64,000 bases of DNA, from NCBI RefSeq assembly GCF_008806975.1, contig NZ_CP031728.1:2873501-2937500 (forward strand), read 5' to 3'. Positions 34,832 to 43,546 of this stretch are shown here, piece by piece. The stretch is from Cellvibrio sp. KY-GH-1 (GTDB lineage: Bacteria > Pseudomonadota > Gammaproteobacteria > Pseudomonadales > Cellvibrionaceae). The first letter of the stretch is position 1, and each line of letters opens with the position of its first letter. The translations under genes and the position numbers were made by a program. The notes beneath the pieces were generated by a model. It saw nothing but the letters and a program-made list of their open reading frames with translations. It had not been told where the DNA came from and ran no database searches.

Positions 34832-35830
34832 ATGAACTCTAAAATATATCTACCTGAAAATGAGTGGGCCGAATCAGTGAAAGGATGGATTATTACAGAC
34901 TGTGCCATTCTGGAAAAAGATAAAATCGCTTTTGTAGTTAGACAAGACATAGCTAATGGAGAAATCGAAAAACTTTGGGATAGCGAGATTCCGAGCCGAT
35001 TACTTACTATTTTTATAGATGACAATCCAGTAAAAAGTGGTGATATAGAATATGGAGGAATGAGCTTTCCTCGCGCTGGGGTATCAAGAAAACCTATTGG
35101 CCAACGCCTGATGTCATCAAGATCGAGAACTGGAGCAATTGGCGCAATTGGCTCTGGCTCAAAAGGCTTCGAAGAAATAACCCCCATCGGTAAAACCGAA
35201 CCCAGCAAGGGAATAGCCACACAAAAATTAAAATGCATTGACGGCTGGGCCTATGCTGTAGGCTCATTCCGCGACATTTACAAACGCGTTGAAATTGGCA
35301 AATGGGAACCGGTTATGAATGGTTTCCCTCAATTAACGTCAGAGCAAATACGCAATGGCTTTTTTGGCTTTGAAGACCTCGACGGTCCTAACGAATCCAA
35401 CATGTACGCCGTAGGTGGTCACGGCGATGTATGGCGCTACGACGGCACGCGCTGGCACCAATGCGACTTCCCCAGCAACGAACAACTCAACACCGTTACT
35501 GTCGCGCCCACTGGCGAAGTTTACATTAGTGGTGAAGGCGGCAATTTATGGGTTGGCGAAAAAAATAGCTGGAAAAAAATCGCCAAAGGTTTTTCCAGTG
35601 TTCTATTCAATGACAGCGTATGGTTCAACAACCAACTCTGGCTCTGCTCCGGCTATCAATTAAAAGTGTGGGACGGCAAAGAATTAAAAACACCGCAACA
35701 CAACGGCGAATTAATTACCTACAACGGCCACATGGATGCCTACGATGGATTGCTCGTAGTCGCCAGCAATTACGAAGTACATGCATTCGATGGTAATGAA
35801 TGGCAGTGCTTGGTAGCGCCCTATGAATAG
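34832..35830 (+). CDS. Beta-propeller immunity protein candidate (copy 2)
   Basis: This 332-residue homologue of the 33258 protein pairs with the orphan nuclease 15 bp upstream. The N-terminal 120 residues are about two-thirds similar to copy 1 (YLPENEWAESVKGWIITDCA). The middle differs in places (GSFRDIYKRVEIGKWEPVM), and the last 150 residues are nearly identical (from DLDGPNESNMYAV to the end). The uneven pattern points to gene conversion of the 3' part. The ATG is 15 bp after the toxin stop with a weak ribosome site. Function is inferred from pairing. Confidence 0.62.
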   Translation: MNSKIYLPENEWAESVKGWIITDCAILEKDKIAFVVRQDIANGEIEKLWDSEIPSRLLTIFIDDNPVKSGDIEYGGMSFPRAGVSRKPIGQRLMSSRSRTGAIGAIGSGSKGFEEITPIGKTEPSKGIATQKLKCIDGWAYAVGSFRDIYKRVEIGKWEPVMNGFPQLTSEQIRNGFFGFEDLDGPNESNMYAVGGHGDVWRYDGTRWHQCDFPSNEQLNTVTVAPTGEVYISGEGGNLWVGEKNSWKKIAKGFSSVLFNDSVWFNNQLWLCSGYQLKVWDGKELKTPQHNGELITYNGHMDAYDGLLVVASNYEVHAFDGNEWQCLVAPYE

Positions 35831-35853
35831 CCAAAAATAGGAATTCACCAAGG

Positions 35854-36396
35854 ATGGAAAATCATCTTTTCGCGCATCACGCTCATCAAAAAAGAAGCCT
35901 TATCCCCCACAAAAAGCAGGGGGACAGTGCCGATAGTGTAGAGCCATCCAAACCCAGCAAAACCGATCGCAACAAAGGCGTAGATCGCGGTTGCTGCACA
36001 GGCCAACAAGGGCATCATTTAATTCCACAAGCCGCCATGAAAGGCGTGGATTGCCCCGGCTATAAAGACAGCGACGCACCGGTAGTATGTGTGGAAGGCG
36101 GGCGTGGCAGTGGAGGCAGCCATGAAAGGATTCACAATAAATTTGATAAAGCGTTAGATAAAAAGCTTAAAGACAACGCCATAGATTCAAACGGAAAAAT
36201 GAGCATGACCGATGCAATTGATGCCGCTGCAGAATCACACACAGAAACCTTTCCACTTTCTGGATGCGGTAAAGATTGTATTAAGGCGCAGCTGGAAGAT
36301 TATTACGGCCGTTTGTGCCCGAATGCAAAAGCAGATGCAGTGAATCAAAATGGAAAAACAATAACCGATGAAGAAGGCCAAGAAGATGGTATCTGA
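35854..36396 (+). CDS. Orphan HNH-type nuclease domain without PAAR (copy 3)
   Basis: This 180-residue protein starts with the same short leader as copy 2 (MENHLFAHHAHQKRS) and is almost identical to it through LEDYY. It then diverges in the last 20 residues (GRLCPNAKADAV, then an acidic end). The nuclease motifs GHHLIPQ, HERIHN and the Cys residues are kept, so the domain is probably active. The 3' end overlaps the next gene by 11 bp or more. Like copy 2, it lacks any export domain. Confidence 0.65.
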   Translation: MENHLFAHHAHQKRSLIPHKKQGDSADSVEPSKPSKTDRNKGVDRGCCTGQQGHHLIPQAAMKGVDCPGYKDSDAPVVCVEGGRGSGGSHERIHNKFDKALDKKLKDNAIDSNGKMSMTDAIDAAAESHTETFPLSGCGKDCIKAQLEDYYGRLCPNAKADAVNQNGKTITDEEGQEDGI

Positions 36397-37396
36397 CGCA
36401 AACATTAATCATAAAACTCTAATTTCGAAATTAGACTGGGAGAAGCGATTCAAAGGATGGATTATCAAAAACTGCGCAATTAGAACGAAGAGTCTTATAA
36501 GCTTTGTTCTACGAAAAGATCTTCCAGATTTTGAACTCAATAAGTTATTTGATGGCGAGGTTCCGACCCGCTGCACTTCATTTGACACGGAAAATAATCT
36601 ATTAGGTAGCAGCGGATTTGATACAGGATTTTCGTTTCCCCAAGTAGGTATTTCTAGAAAACCAATAACTCAAACCTTAATGACTACACGTTGGCGTACT
36701 GGAGCAACCTGGGCTGTATCAGCAGAAAATAAGGGAATAGAAGAAATAACCCCCATCGGCAATACAGATCCAAGCAAAGGCATAGTCACATTAAAATTAA
36801 AATGCATTGATGGTTGGGCCTATGCTGTCGGTATGTTCCGAAAAATCTACAAGCGAGTAGATATTGGACACTGGGAAAAAGTGATGGACGGTTTCCCTCA
36901 ACTATCACCCGAACAAATCGAAAAAGGGCGTTACGGCTTTAATGACCTCGACGGCCCTAACGAATCCAACATGTACGCCGTAGGTGGTCACGGCGATGTA
37001 TGGCGCTACGACGGCACGCGCTGGCACCAATGCGACTTCCCCAGCAACGAACAACTTAATACAGTTACTGTCGCGCCCACTGGCGAAGTTTACATCAGTG
37101 GTGAAGGCGGCAATTTATGGGTTGGCGAAAAAAACAGTTGGAAAAAAATCGCCAAAGGATTTTCCAGTGTTCTATTCAATGACAGCGTATGGTTCAACAA
37201 TCAACTCTGGCTCTGCTCCGGCTATCAATTAAAAGTGTGGGACGGCAAGGAGTTAAAAACCCCGCAACACAACGGCGAATTAATTACCTACAACGGCCAC
37301 ATGGATGCTTACGATGGATTGCTCGTAGTCGCCAGCAATTACGAAGTACATGCGTTTGATGGCAATGAATGGCAGTGTTTGGTTGCACCCTACTAA
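36386..37396 (+). CDS. Beta-propeller immunity protein candidate (copy 3)
   Basis: The third homologue has 336 residues. The first 125 residues are strongly diverged from copies 1 and 2 (LDWEKRFKGWIIKNCAIRTK, FDTENNLLGSSGFDTGFSF). From EEITPIGNTDPSKG onward it is nearly identical to copy 1, including the middle part where copy 2 differs. The start could be ATG 36368 or ATG 36386; I use 36386 because GAAGG stands about 9 nt upstream. The overlap with the toxin suggests coupled translation. Its mosaic nature suggests that the N-terminal half determines specificity. Confidence 0.62.
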   Translation: MVSDANINHKTLISKLDWEKRFKGWIIKNCAIRTKSLISFVLRKDLPDFELNKLFDGEVPTRCTSFDTENNLLGSSGFDTGFSFPQVGISRKPITQTLMTTRWRTGATWAVSAENKGIEEITPIGNTDPSKGIVTLKLKCIDGWAYAVGMFRKIYKRVDIGHWEKVMDGFPQLSPEQIEKGRYGFNDLDGPNESNMYAVGGHGDVWRYDGTRWHQCDFPSNEQLNTVTVAPTGEVYISGEGGNLWVGEKNSWKKIAKGFSSVLFNDSVWFNNQLWLCSGYQLKVWDGKELKTPQHNGELITYNGHMDAYDGLLVVASNYEVHAFDGNEWQCLVAPY

Positions 37397-37419
37397 TAAA
37401 GGACTGACGGTTTATTGCT

Positions 37420-38688
37420 ATGGCTTTTTCAGAAATTAAAGAAATTATTAGACACCCCGTAAAATCAATTATCGAGCAACATGTAGAGGAAGCCGCCTTT
37501 TGCTGGCTGAGACGTGAAGACTCACTATGGCGACCGAATATTAATCTGAATCAATTTTATCGAATTGAGCAGCGGCTTGATGCTCACTTGGAAGGCCTAC
37601 GCATTAACGCTGATTATGCATGGCCATACGCACTGAAACGAATGACGCAATGGAAAACTGCCGACGAAGTATTTGCAGCAAGCTATATCGCTATTCAAAC
37701 GAGCAAAGAAGAGCAACTCGATGCGATTACAAAAATTGTTCAACTTAACAAAGACGCGCACAATGGGCTTTCTGCTGCATTGCACTGGACTCTATTGCTA
37801 GGCGACAAAGAAAAAGCTATTGCAGCTATTCAGTTCCTTTGGTCACAATCAGACCACATAAAAAGCGCCCTTATTCACACCGCATTAAAAATACCAGAAA
37901 TAAATGCTGAGCGTTTGTTAACAACCGCCATTAACTCGCTAGACCTCTCACTTCGTATTAAGGCACTAGAAGCCATAGGGCTTTATCAACTGAGAGATTA
38001 TCTTCCGGCACTTATAAACGGATTAAAGGATAATGAACCTTTGTGCCAACTGGCTGCTGGCGCATCGCTCGCTATTCTCGGCAACCCTGAGCACCAACAA
38101 GACACAATCAAGTTATTCCCGCTACTCGAAAGAAATGAGCGCCTTAAAAATCTGCTTATATGGTCTGCATCTAGCTCAGAACAAGACTTTGAAACCGGCC
38201 TATCTACTTTCAACACTCAATCGACTTTAAGTGACTATATTTGGGCAAACGCCTTTCGCGGCACCAAAAGCTCTATAACGCGACTTGCAATGTTGCTAGA
38301 CCATGAAATTGCAGCACCACTTGCCGCCTACGCAATTCACCACATTACTGGCGTTGAGCTTGACTCCTTCGATGAACCCGAAGAAATACTATCTGACCCA
38401 GTGGAAGAATTAGAAAGAAACCATTCACCACACATTAAACAACTCATGCGAGAAATAGAGGGAATAAGCAGAGTTTCATCTACTGCAATGAAACAATGGC
38501 TGATTGATCAACACGAAAATTTTCCCACTGGAAAAAATCTTCTCAGCGGCACTGATACCAATGTGAACTTACCGCCGCTAAGCACATTTAACGCTATGCC
38601 GCAGCATTGGCATAGCGCGCTCCTTACAACGCTGAGGGACGAATCGCAGGAACTGGCCAACTTCCCCAAGCCATTTTTTATCGACTAA
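37420..38688 (+). CDS. TIGR02270-like HEAT-repeat protein, T6SS-associated
   Basis: This 422-residue helical protein has an N-terminal signature HVEEAAFCWLRREDSLWRP, then RIEQRLDAHLEGLRI. That matches the TIGR02270 family found near T6SS and related loci. The middle is a run of HEAT-like helical pairs, for example IKALEAIGLYQLRDYLPALI and LCQLAAGASLAILGNPEHQ. No signal peptide or catalytic motif is visible. It follows the last propeller gene by 23 bp and precedes a thioredoxin-like gene by 14 bp. A scaffold or adaptor role is inference. Confidence 0.75.
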   Translation: MAFSEIKEIIRHPVKSIIEQHVEEAAFCWLRREDSLWRPNINLNQFYRIEQRLDAHLEGLRINADYAWPYALKRMTQWKTADEVFAASYIAIQTSKEEQLDAITKIVQLNKDAHNGLSAALHWTLLLGDKEKAIAAIQFLWSQSDHIKSALIHTALKIPEINAERLLTTAINSLDLSLRIKALEAIGLYQLRDYLPALINGLKDNEPLCQLAAGASLAILGNPEHQQDTIKLFPLLERNERLKNLLIWSASSSEQDFETGLSTFNTQSTLSDYIWANAFRGTKSSITRLAMLLDHEIAAPLAAYAIHHITGVELDSFDEPEEILSDPVEELERNHSPHIKQLMREIEGISRVSSTAMKQWLIDQHENFPTGKNLLSGTDTNVNLPPLSTFNAMPQHWHSALLTTLRDESQELANFPKPFFID

Positions 38689-38702
38689 TAAAGGAAATTT
38701 CT

Positions 38703-39116
38703 ATGACTAACAGCAATTTGTTAGACGCCTGGGACGACTTTGCAAAAATAACATCGACCTTAAGCGATAGCAGTCAATCTATCGTTATCTGCCTCGGCGC
38801 ATCCTGGTGCCACAAATGTGAGCCAGTAAAAAAAACCATATTTCAACTATCTGAAGTTACACCATCCAATACTCACTGGCTTTGGCTTGATCTGGAAGAT
38901 CACTGCGAATTTTTAGGCACTTTTTTTCCTGAAACCATTCCTTTGGTTTGGGTTTATCAAGGCTCTCACTTAGTCCGACACGGCCAGCCAGAACTAACAG
39001 AAAAAATAGCCACCCCAAATTTTGTTGAATTTATTCAAAGCATTCCTATCGCACCGGACCAGCACGCCACACTGGATCTACGCCCGACACTTATTAAGAC
39101 CAATTGTGCAGCCTAA
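38703..39116 (+). CDS. Thioredoxin-like protein
   Basis: This 137-residue protein has a thioredoxin-type active site, GASWCHKCEPVKK, with the CxxC pair at about residues 38-41. A beta-alpha pattern and a cis-Pro-like ETIPLVWVYQG segment follow. There is no signal peptide, so it acts in the cytoplasm. It is 14 bp after the HEAT-repeat gene and is the last gene of the T6SS effector unit. The nearby nuclease effectors are Cys-rich, so a role in keeping them reduced is an attractive guess, not shown. Confidence 0.75.
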   Translation: MTNSNLLDAWDDFAKITSTLSDSSQSIVICLGASWCHKCEPVKKTIFQLSEVTPSNTHWLWLDLEDHCEFLGTFFPETIPLVWVYQGSHLVRHGQPELTEKIATPNFVEFIQSIPIAPDQHATLDLRPTLIKTNCAA

Positions 39117-39381
39117 CACCCTAGTTGACTCAAACAGGTGGTCATGAAGAACGATAAAAAGGGCGGCAATTTTCGAAAGCAATGCCTAACACCGCCCTGC
39201 CGATCATGGACATTAAACAACTCCGTGTTACATTCCGATTGCGATGAGACCTAATCCATTTTCTATAGGTATTCCTCTCCAGGAAAAACTTGTCACCATC
39301 AACCAACATTGATTCGAATCTAAATAATTACCCTATACTCATCGTCTACCGGAAAAAACCAATCCCATCACGGAGCTGCCC
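39117..39381. other. Intergenic region after the T6SS locus
   Basis: This is a 265-bp gap. A 7-bp inverted repeat, AGGGCGG/CCGCCCT, at 39160-39166 and 39192-39198 spans a 25-nt loop without a T tail, so it is a poor terminator. It must hold the end of the T6SS transcript and a promoter for the next gene. No ORF is supported. Confidence 0.4.
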
Positions 39382-40299
39382 ATGATCCACCTTACTGAAT
39401 TGAAAAGCCTGATGTTAGCGCAAGGCACGCATGCGGATCGCCACCCTCATTTGAGTGCGGCGAGTGGTTTGGTGCAAGTGGGGCAATGGTTGTATGTGGT
39501 GGCCGATGATGAACTGCATATCGGGCAGTTTTTGCGGGACGGGCATGCACATGGGCGGTTGCACCGCTGCTTTGAGGGGGAATTACCATTGGATGCGGAG
39601 GAACGCAAAGCCGAAAAACCTGATATTGAAGTGCTCACGCTGCTGCCGAACTTTTCTGCGCAAACAACGCTACTCGCGCTCGGTTCAGGTTCGAAGAAGA
39701 ATCGTCACCGCAGTACGCTGATCACGCTGGATAGCCACGGCAATATTCACGGAAAACCACTGTTGCTTGAATTGGAGAAATTTTACGGGTTTCTCAAGGA
39801 TGAAATCGGCAAGCTTAATATTGAAGGTGCCGCTGTTGTGGATGATTCAATGTACTTATTTCAGCGCGGGAATAAGAAGAATAAATTAAATGCAAGCATT
39901 CGTTTATCACTCGCGGATTTTTATAAAGTGCTGCGCGCGCCTGATAAAAAATTCGCACCCCACATTCACATCACACCTTATAACTTGGGTAATATTGCTG
40001 ATGTACCGCTTTGCTTTACTGATGCCAGCGCGCTTGATAGCGGCGACATAGTATTTACAGCCAGTGCCGAAAACACCTCCGACTCCTATCTTGATGGGCA
40101 ATGCATGGGGTCGGCGATCGGAGTTATTAATCGCACGGGGGATTTGGTGTTATTAGAACCGATTGATAAAACCGTAAAGCTGGAAGGTATTGAAGCGAAT
40201 GCATCAGGCAATAGGGTCGATATTTTATTGGTAACCGATGCCGATGATGCAGCACGACCCGCGCAACTTTATTCAGCGAGCATGAAACGCCCGGGCTAA
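39382..40299 (+). CDS. DUF6929-like conserved protein
   Basis: This 305-residue protein is probably a beta-propeller. Repeating strands include GQWLYVVADDELHIGQFL, TLLALGSGSKKNRHRSTLI, NIEGAAVVDDSMYLFQRG and KLEGIEANASGNRVDILLVT. The pattern of a SGSKKN-type loop followed by LEGAAV and EGIEA fits the DUF6929 family. There is no signal peptide. It stands alone on the plus strand, convergent with yegD. Function is unknown. Confidence 0.65.
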   Translation: MIHLTELKSLMLAQGTHADRHPHLSAASGLVQVGQWLYVVADDELHIGQFLRDGHAHGRLHRCFEGELPLDAEERKAEKPDIEVLTLLPNFSAQTTLLALGSGSKKNRHRSTLITLDSHGNIHGKPLLLELEKFYGFLKDEIGKLNIEGAAVVDDSMYLFQRGNKKNKLNASIRLSLADFYKVLRAPDKKFAPHIHITPYNLGNIADVPLCFTDASALDSGDIVFTASAENTSDSYLDGQCMGSAIGVINRTGDLVLLEPIDKTVKLEGIEANASGNRVDILLVTDADDAARPAQLYSASMKRPG

Positions 40300-40318
40300 C
40301 ACCAGCCTCGGGCACTAT
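40290..40318 (+). terminator. Possible terminator at the end of the DUF6929-like gene
   Basis: The hairpin CCCGGGCT/AGCC-T-CGGG (one bulged T, 6-nt loop) overlaps the stop codon and is followed by CACTATTTT. It would end the plus-strand gene before the convergent yegD gene. The U-tract is weak. Confidence 0.4.
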
Positions 40319-40374
40319 TTTCACAACGCGCGAATTACGATTTGGTTAGCCCGCCACAACATTAACGCGTTACA

Positions 40375-41748
40375 TTAATTTGTACCAAAGATTCGGCTCG
40401 ACCAAACACCCAGCCCCGCCGCCACACTGCCGAAGTGATCGCCATCTACAATCGTAATATCCGCTCCCAACAACTCACGCACCAGCTGCCGAATTAATGG
40501 CGATTTGGCGCTGCCGCCGGTGATATACACTACGTCCGGCAAGCTACCCGCTTGTGTGGTTGCATCATTAATTAAATTGGCAATTTTTTGCAGCAGCAAA
40601 TTGACGATATCAGCATAGGATTGAGCGTTTATGTCAGGCGCCAGGCCCTGTTCAATAAAATCCAAAGGAAAACGATGCATGGCCGCTGAAGACAAGGCAA
40701 TTTTCCCCAGCTCCGCTTCACGTACTACGGCAAAATTATGTTTGTGGTCGCGCATGGCAACAAAACGTTTTAATAATTCTGGCTCGGTGGTTTCGCGCTG
40801 TAATTTTTCCAGCAGGAAACCGGTGTTAGCCTCATAAAAATCAGATTGTGCACCTATATCGTTAATCGCCATGGCATTCACAAACGGCATGAGCGGCATG
40901 GGCAGCCCGGTTTTTAACGGCGACAACATACCAAAAGAAGGCATGAGTGCTTTTTGCGCGAGCAAAATATCAAAATCATTCCCGCCAATGCGCTCACCAG
41001 TGTGGCCGAGAAAATCGCGTTCGCGCTGTAAATTGTTTCGGTGCGCTGGCCCCATCAATACCATCGAACAATCTGTAGTGCCACCACCGACGTCCACCAC
41101 CAACACTTTTTTGTTTTCGTGCAGGCGCATTTCAAAATCAAACCCGGCGGCGAGTGGCTCAAATAGGAATTCAATATCGCGAAAGCCAATTCGCTGTGCT
41201 GCTGCCGATAAAATCGCTTGCGCTTGTCGATTGGATTCTTGCGCATTGATACCTTGGAAGTTGACCGGCCGACCAATCACTACCTGGGTAATGTCGCGCT
41301 GCAAGTAGATTTCCGCGCGTTGCTTTACATTGAGCATCATAGCCGCGACCAGATCCTCAAAAAAGCCAACCATCTGTGGGCGTAAGCCGCTCGCCCCCAA
41401 AAACGATTTGGGCGATTTAATAAAATACCCTTCTTCCGGTGCCGCCACATAATGGGCAATGGCTTCGGCACCATAAAATAATCCTTCACTTACTTGCGCT
41501 AAATCGTGTTCCAACTTTCCTGCGCGCGCTTGCGCCAAGGCGCCAGAGCGCGCCTGTGCATAAGCCTGTCTCTCACTCGCGCTTTGCAACTGCTGAGCAA
41601 TCAACTCGGCAATAAAACCACGATCCAGCGCAAAAAGCGTGGAGGGAACAAAAGCGTCATCACCATACAACGGCACCAGTTTCGCAACGCCGTCATCCAT
41701 AAATGACATAGCACAATTCGAGGTACCGTAATCAAAACCAACTTGCAT
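40375..41748 (-). CDS. yegD: Hsp70-family protein YegD
   Basis: YegD is a DnaK-like ATPase without the C-terminal substrate-binding domain. The 457 residues have the phosphate-1 motif VGFDYGTSNCAMSF at the start, phosphate-2 VLVVDVGGGTTDCSMV near residue 215, and the adenosine motif YITGGSAKSPLIRQLV near the end. I use the ATG at 41748 since the nucleotide-binding motif must begin at once; an upstream TTG adds 17 residues. It is the last gene of a minus-strand pair with the M32 carboxypeptidase, 70 bp apart. Client proteins are not known. Confidence 0.93.
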   Translation of the reverse strand: MQVGFDYGTSNCAMSFMDDGVAKLVPLYGDDAFVPSTLFALDRGFIAELIAQQLQSASERQAYAQARSGALAQARAGKLEHDLAQVSEGLFYGAEAIAHYVAAPEEGYFIKSPKSFLGASGLRPQMVGFFEDLVAAMMLNVKQRAEIYLQRDITQVVIGRPVNFQGINAQESNRQAQAILSAAAQRIGFRDIEFLFEPLAAGFDFEMRLHENKKVLVVDVGGGTTDCSMVLMGPAHRNNLQRERDFLGHTGERIGGNDFDILLAQKALMPSFGMLSPLKTGLPMPLMPFVNAMAINDIGAQSDFYEANTGFLLEKLQRETTEPELLKRFVAMRDHKHNFAVVREAELGKIALSSAAMHRFPLDFIEQGLAPDINAQSYADIVNLLLQKIANLINDATTQAGSLPDVVYITGGSAKSPLIRQLVRELLGADITIVDGDHFGSVAAGLGVWSSRIFGTN

Positions 41749-41818
41749 AAATCCACTCAACTGCAAACACTCACTAATAAATTTTACTGCCACACGCAAT
41801 TTTTACCGCGATTAATTG

Positions 41819-43309
41819 CTAATTATTATCCAGATAGCGACGCTGTAAATGCGCCTTGAAAAAACGTGCATTCAATGGCTCGCCCGTTGCTGCCGTGATT
41901 AACTCATCGGTGGACAACAAACTGCCTTTGCTCCAGATATTTTCCTGCAACCAATCAAATAAAGGTGCAAGGTCCCCCTGTGCGATTTTCTCCGGGAGTT
42001 GCGCAATACGACGGCTGGCTGCCGCAAATTCCTGCGCGGCGTACATTGCACCGAGTGTATAGGAAGGAAAATATCCAAAGGCGCCGCCGGGCCAGTGAAT
42101 ATCTTGCATGCAACCATCACGATAATTCCCCTCGGTAGACAAGCCAAGATAGGCTTGCATTTTTTCATTCCAGAGTGCGGGAATATCATCGACCTCAATA
42201 TCACCTTCCACCAGGGCGCGCTCGATTTCATAGCGCAAAATAACGTGTGCCGGATAGGTCAACTCATCCGCATCTACACGAATATAACCGCGCTTCATGC
42301 GCGTATTAAATGCATAGAGGTTGTCATTACTAAAAGCAGCGTCTTGCTCACGCTGTAAACTCGTGCGCGCAAGCGGTGCGAGCAACTGTGTAAATTCTTT
42401 TGAGCGCGCCAATTGCATTTCAAAAAATAAACTTTGCGATTCATGCACGCCCATGGAGCGCGCCTCCCCCACCGGCAGGCCCGCCCAGGTTTTTGGCAGG
42501 TTTTGTTCATAGCGTGCATGGCCAGTTTCATGGATTACGCCGAGCAGCGCTTTCATAAAATCGCTTTCGTCGTAGCGCGTGGTAATGCGCACATCACTCG
42601 GCACACCACCGCAAAAGGGATGCGTGCTGACATCCAAACGGCCGTGGGTAAAATCAAACCCGAGCAATTTCATTGCCGCCAGGCCCAACTCTTTTTGTCG
42701 CTCGATCGCAAACGGCCCTTGCGGAACTATCACTTTTTTCTGCTGCTGGATTTCATCAGCACGCTGAATAAATTCAGGCAACCAGGCTTTTACATCCGCA
42801 AATAATACATCCAGCTTGGCGCTGGTCATGCCCGGTTCATAGAGCTCCAACATAGCGTCATAGGGGCGCAAACCAGAGTCGACGGCACGAATACGCGCTT
42901 CCTCGCGCACCAAATCAACTACTTTTGCAAGATTGGGTTTAAATGCATCCCAGTCGTTATTTTTCCGCTGCTCGCGCCACGCGTGCTCACACGTGGAATT
43001 GGCGAGCGATTGCGCCTGCACCAGATCTTCCGGTAATTGTGTTGCCTGTTTCCAACGGCGCTTTATCGCGGCGAGACTCGCCTGCTCCGCCGCCGATAAT
43101 GTTTCTTGTTCTGCGGCATCAATCCATTGCCCCAAATGCGCAGCGGTTGTTTGCTGGTGCACCAACACCGACAGCTCCGCCATAGCTTCACTGCGTGCAT
43201 CATTGCCGCCGTCGGGCATCATCGCCGCTTGATCCCAGGAACAAATCGCTTCCAGATGCTGCAAGTGCGATATTTTTAAAAAGTGATGTTGCAGTTGTTG
43301 GTATGACAT
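41819..43309 (-). CDS. M32-family carboxypeptidase (carboxypeptidase Taq type)
   Basis: This zinc metallocarboxypeptidase removes C-terminal residues from peptides in the cytoplasm. The 496 residues are the normal M32 length. The zinc motif HETGH (VIHETGHARYEQ) is near residue 262, and MGVHESQSLFFE downstream supplies the third ligand region. An N-terminal LEAICSWDQAAMMP and a later IRVDADELTYPAHVILRYEIE (the DELTY motif) are also diagnostic. The ATG at 43309 follows AGGAGGAT. A chromosomal housekeeping gene; nothing unusual. Confidence 0.95.
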   Translation of the reverse strand: MSYQQLQHHFLKISHLQHLEAICSWDQAAMMPDGGNDARSEAMAELSVLVHQQTTAAHLGQWIDAAEQETLSAAEQASLAAIKRRWKQATQLPEDLVQAQSLANSTCEHAWREQRKNNDWDAFKPNLAKVVDLVREEARIRAVDSGLRPYDAMLELYEPGMTSAKLDVLFADVKAWLPEFIQRADEIQQQKKVIVPQGPFAIERQKELGLAAMKLLGFDFTHGRLDVSTHPFCGGVPSDVRITTRYDESDFMKALLGVIHETGHARYEQNLPKTWAGLPVGEARSMGVHESQSLFFEMQLARSKEFTQLLAPLARTSLQREQDAAFSNDNLYAFNTRMKRGYIRVDADELTYPAHVILRYEIERALVEGDIEVDDIPALWNEKMQAYLGLSTEGNYRDGCMQDIHWPGGAFGYFPSYTLGAMYAAQEFAAASRRIAQLPEKIAQGDLAPLFDWLQENIWSKGSLLSTDELITAATGEPLNARFFKAHLQRRYLDNN

Positions 43310-43546
43310 GGCTCATCCTCCTGGCCGTGACCGATGGCGGCAGCATATAAATCCCGGCACGCGCGAGCAATAATTAGCTGCGCAAAAAAGTCTAAAAATG
43401 CAGATATTTGCCAATTGCTGGAATGTTGATCAATCACTACACTCTGTCACCAAAATTCTAATTCGGAATTAAACCCGCTGTACCCATCCACCACCAGGGC
43501 AAACCCAGTTAGTTATTTAGCAAGCCACTTACAAAGGAAGTTATCT

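Larger units (their letters stand above)
32746..37396 (+). repeat. Three tandem nuclease/propeller modules, period about 1.57 kb
   Basis: The same base block (GATCGCGGTTGCTGCACAGG) starts at 32831, 34409 and 35983. The propeller block (GACCTCGACGG) starts at 33801, 35375 and 36944. Blocks of several hundred bases are nearly identical in all three copies. A 70-bp linker with GGAATTCACCAAGGATGG lies at about 34257-34327 and again at 35829-35898, before copies 2 and 3 only. This is direct evidence of tandem duplication with later conversion. Confidence 0.9.

Noticed and set aside
1..39116. Prophage interpretation of the VgrG/Hcp/gp25-like genes
   Set aside because: All T6SS-specific genes (tssM, tssL, tssK, tssJ, clpV, tssA) are present and no capsid, terminase or lysis genes occur.
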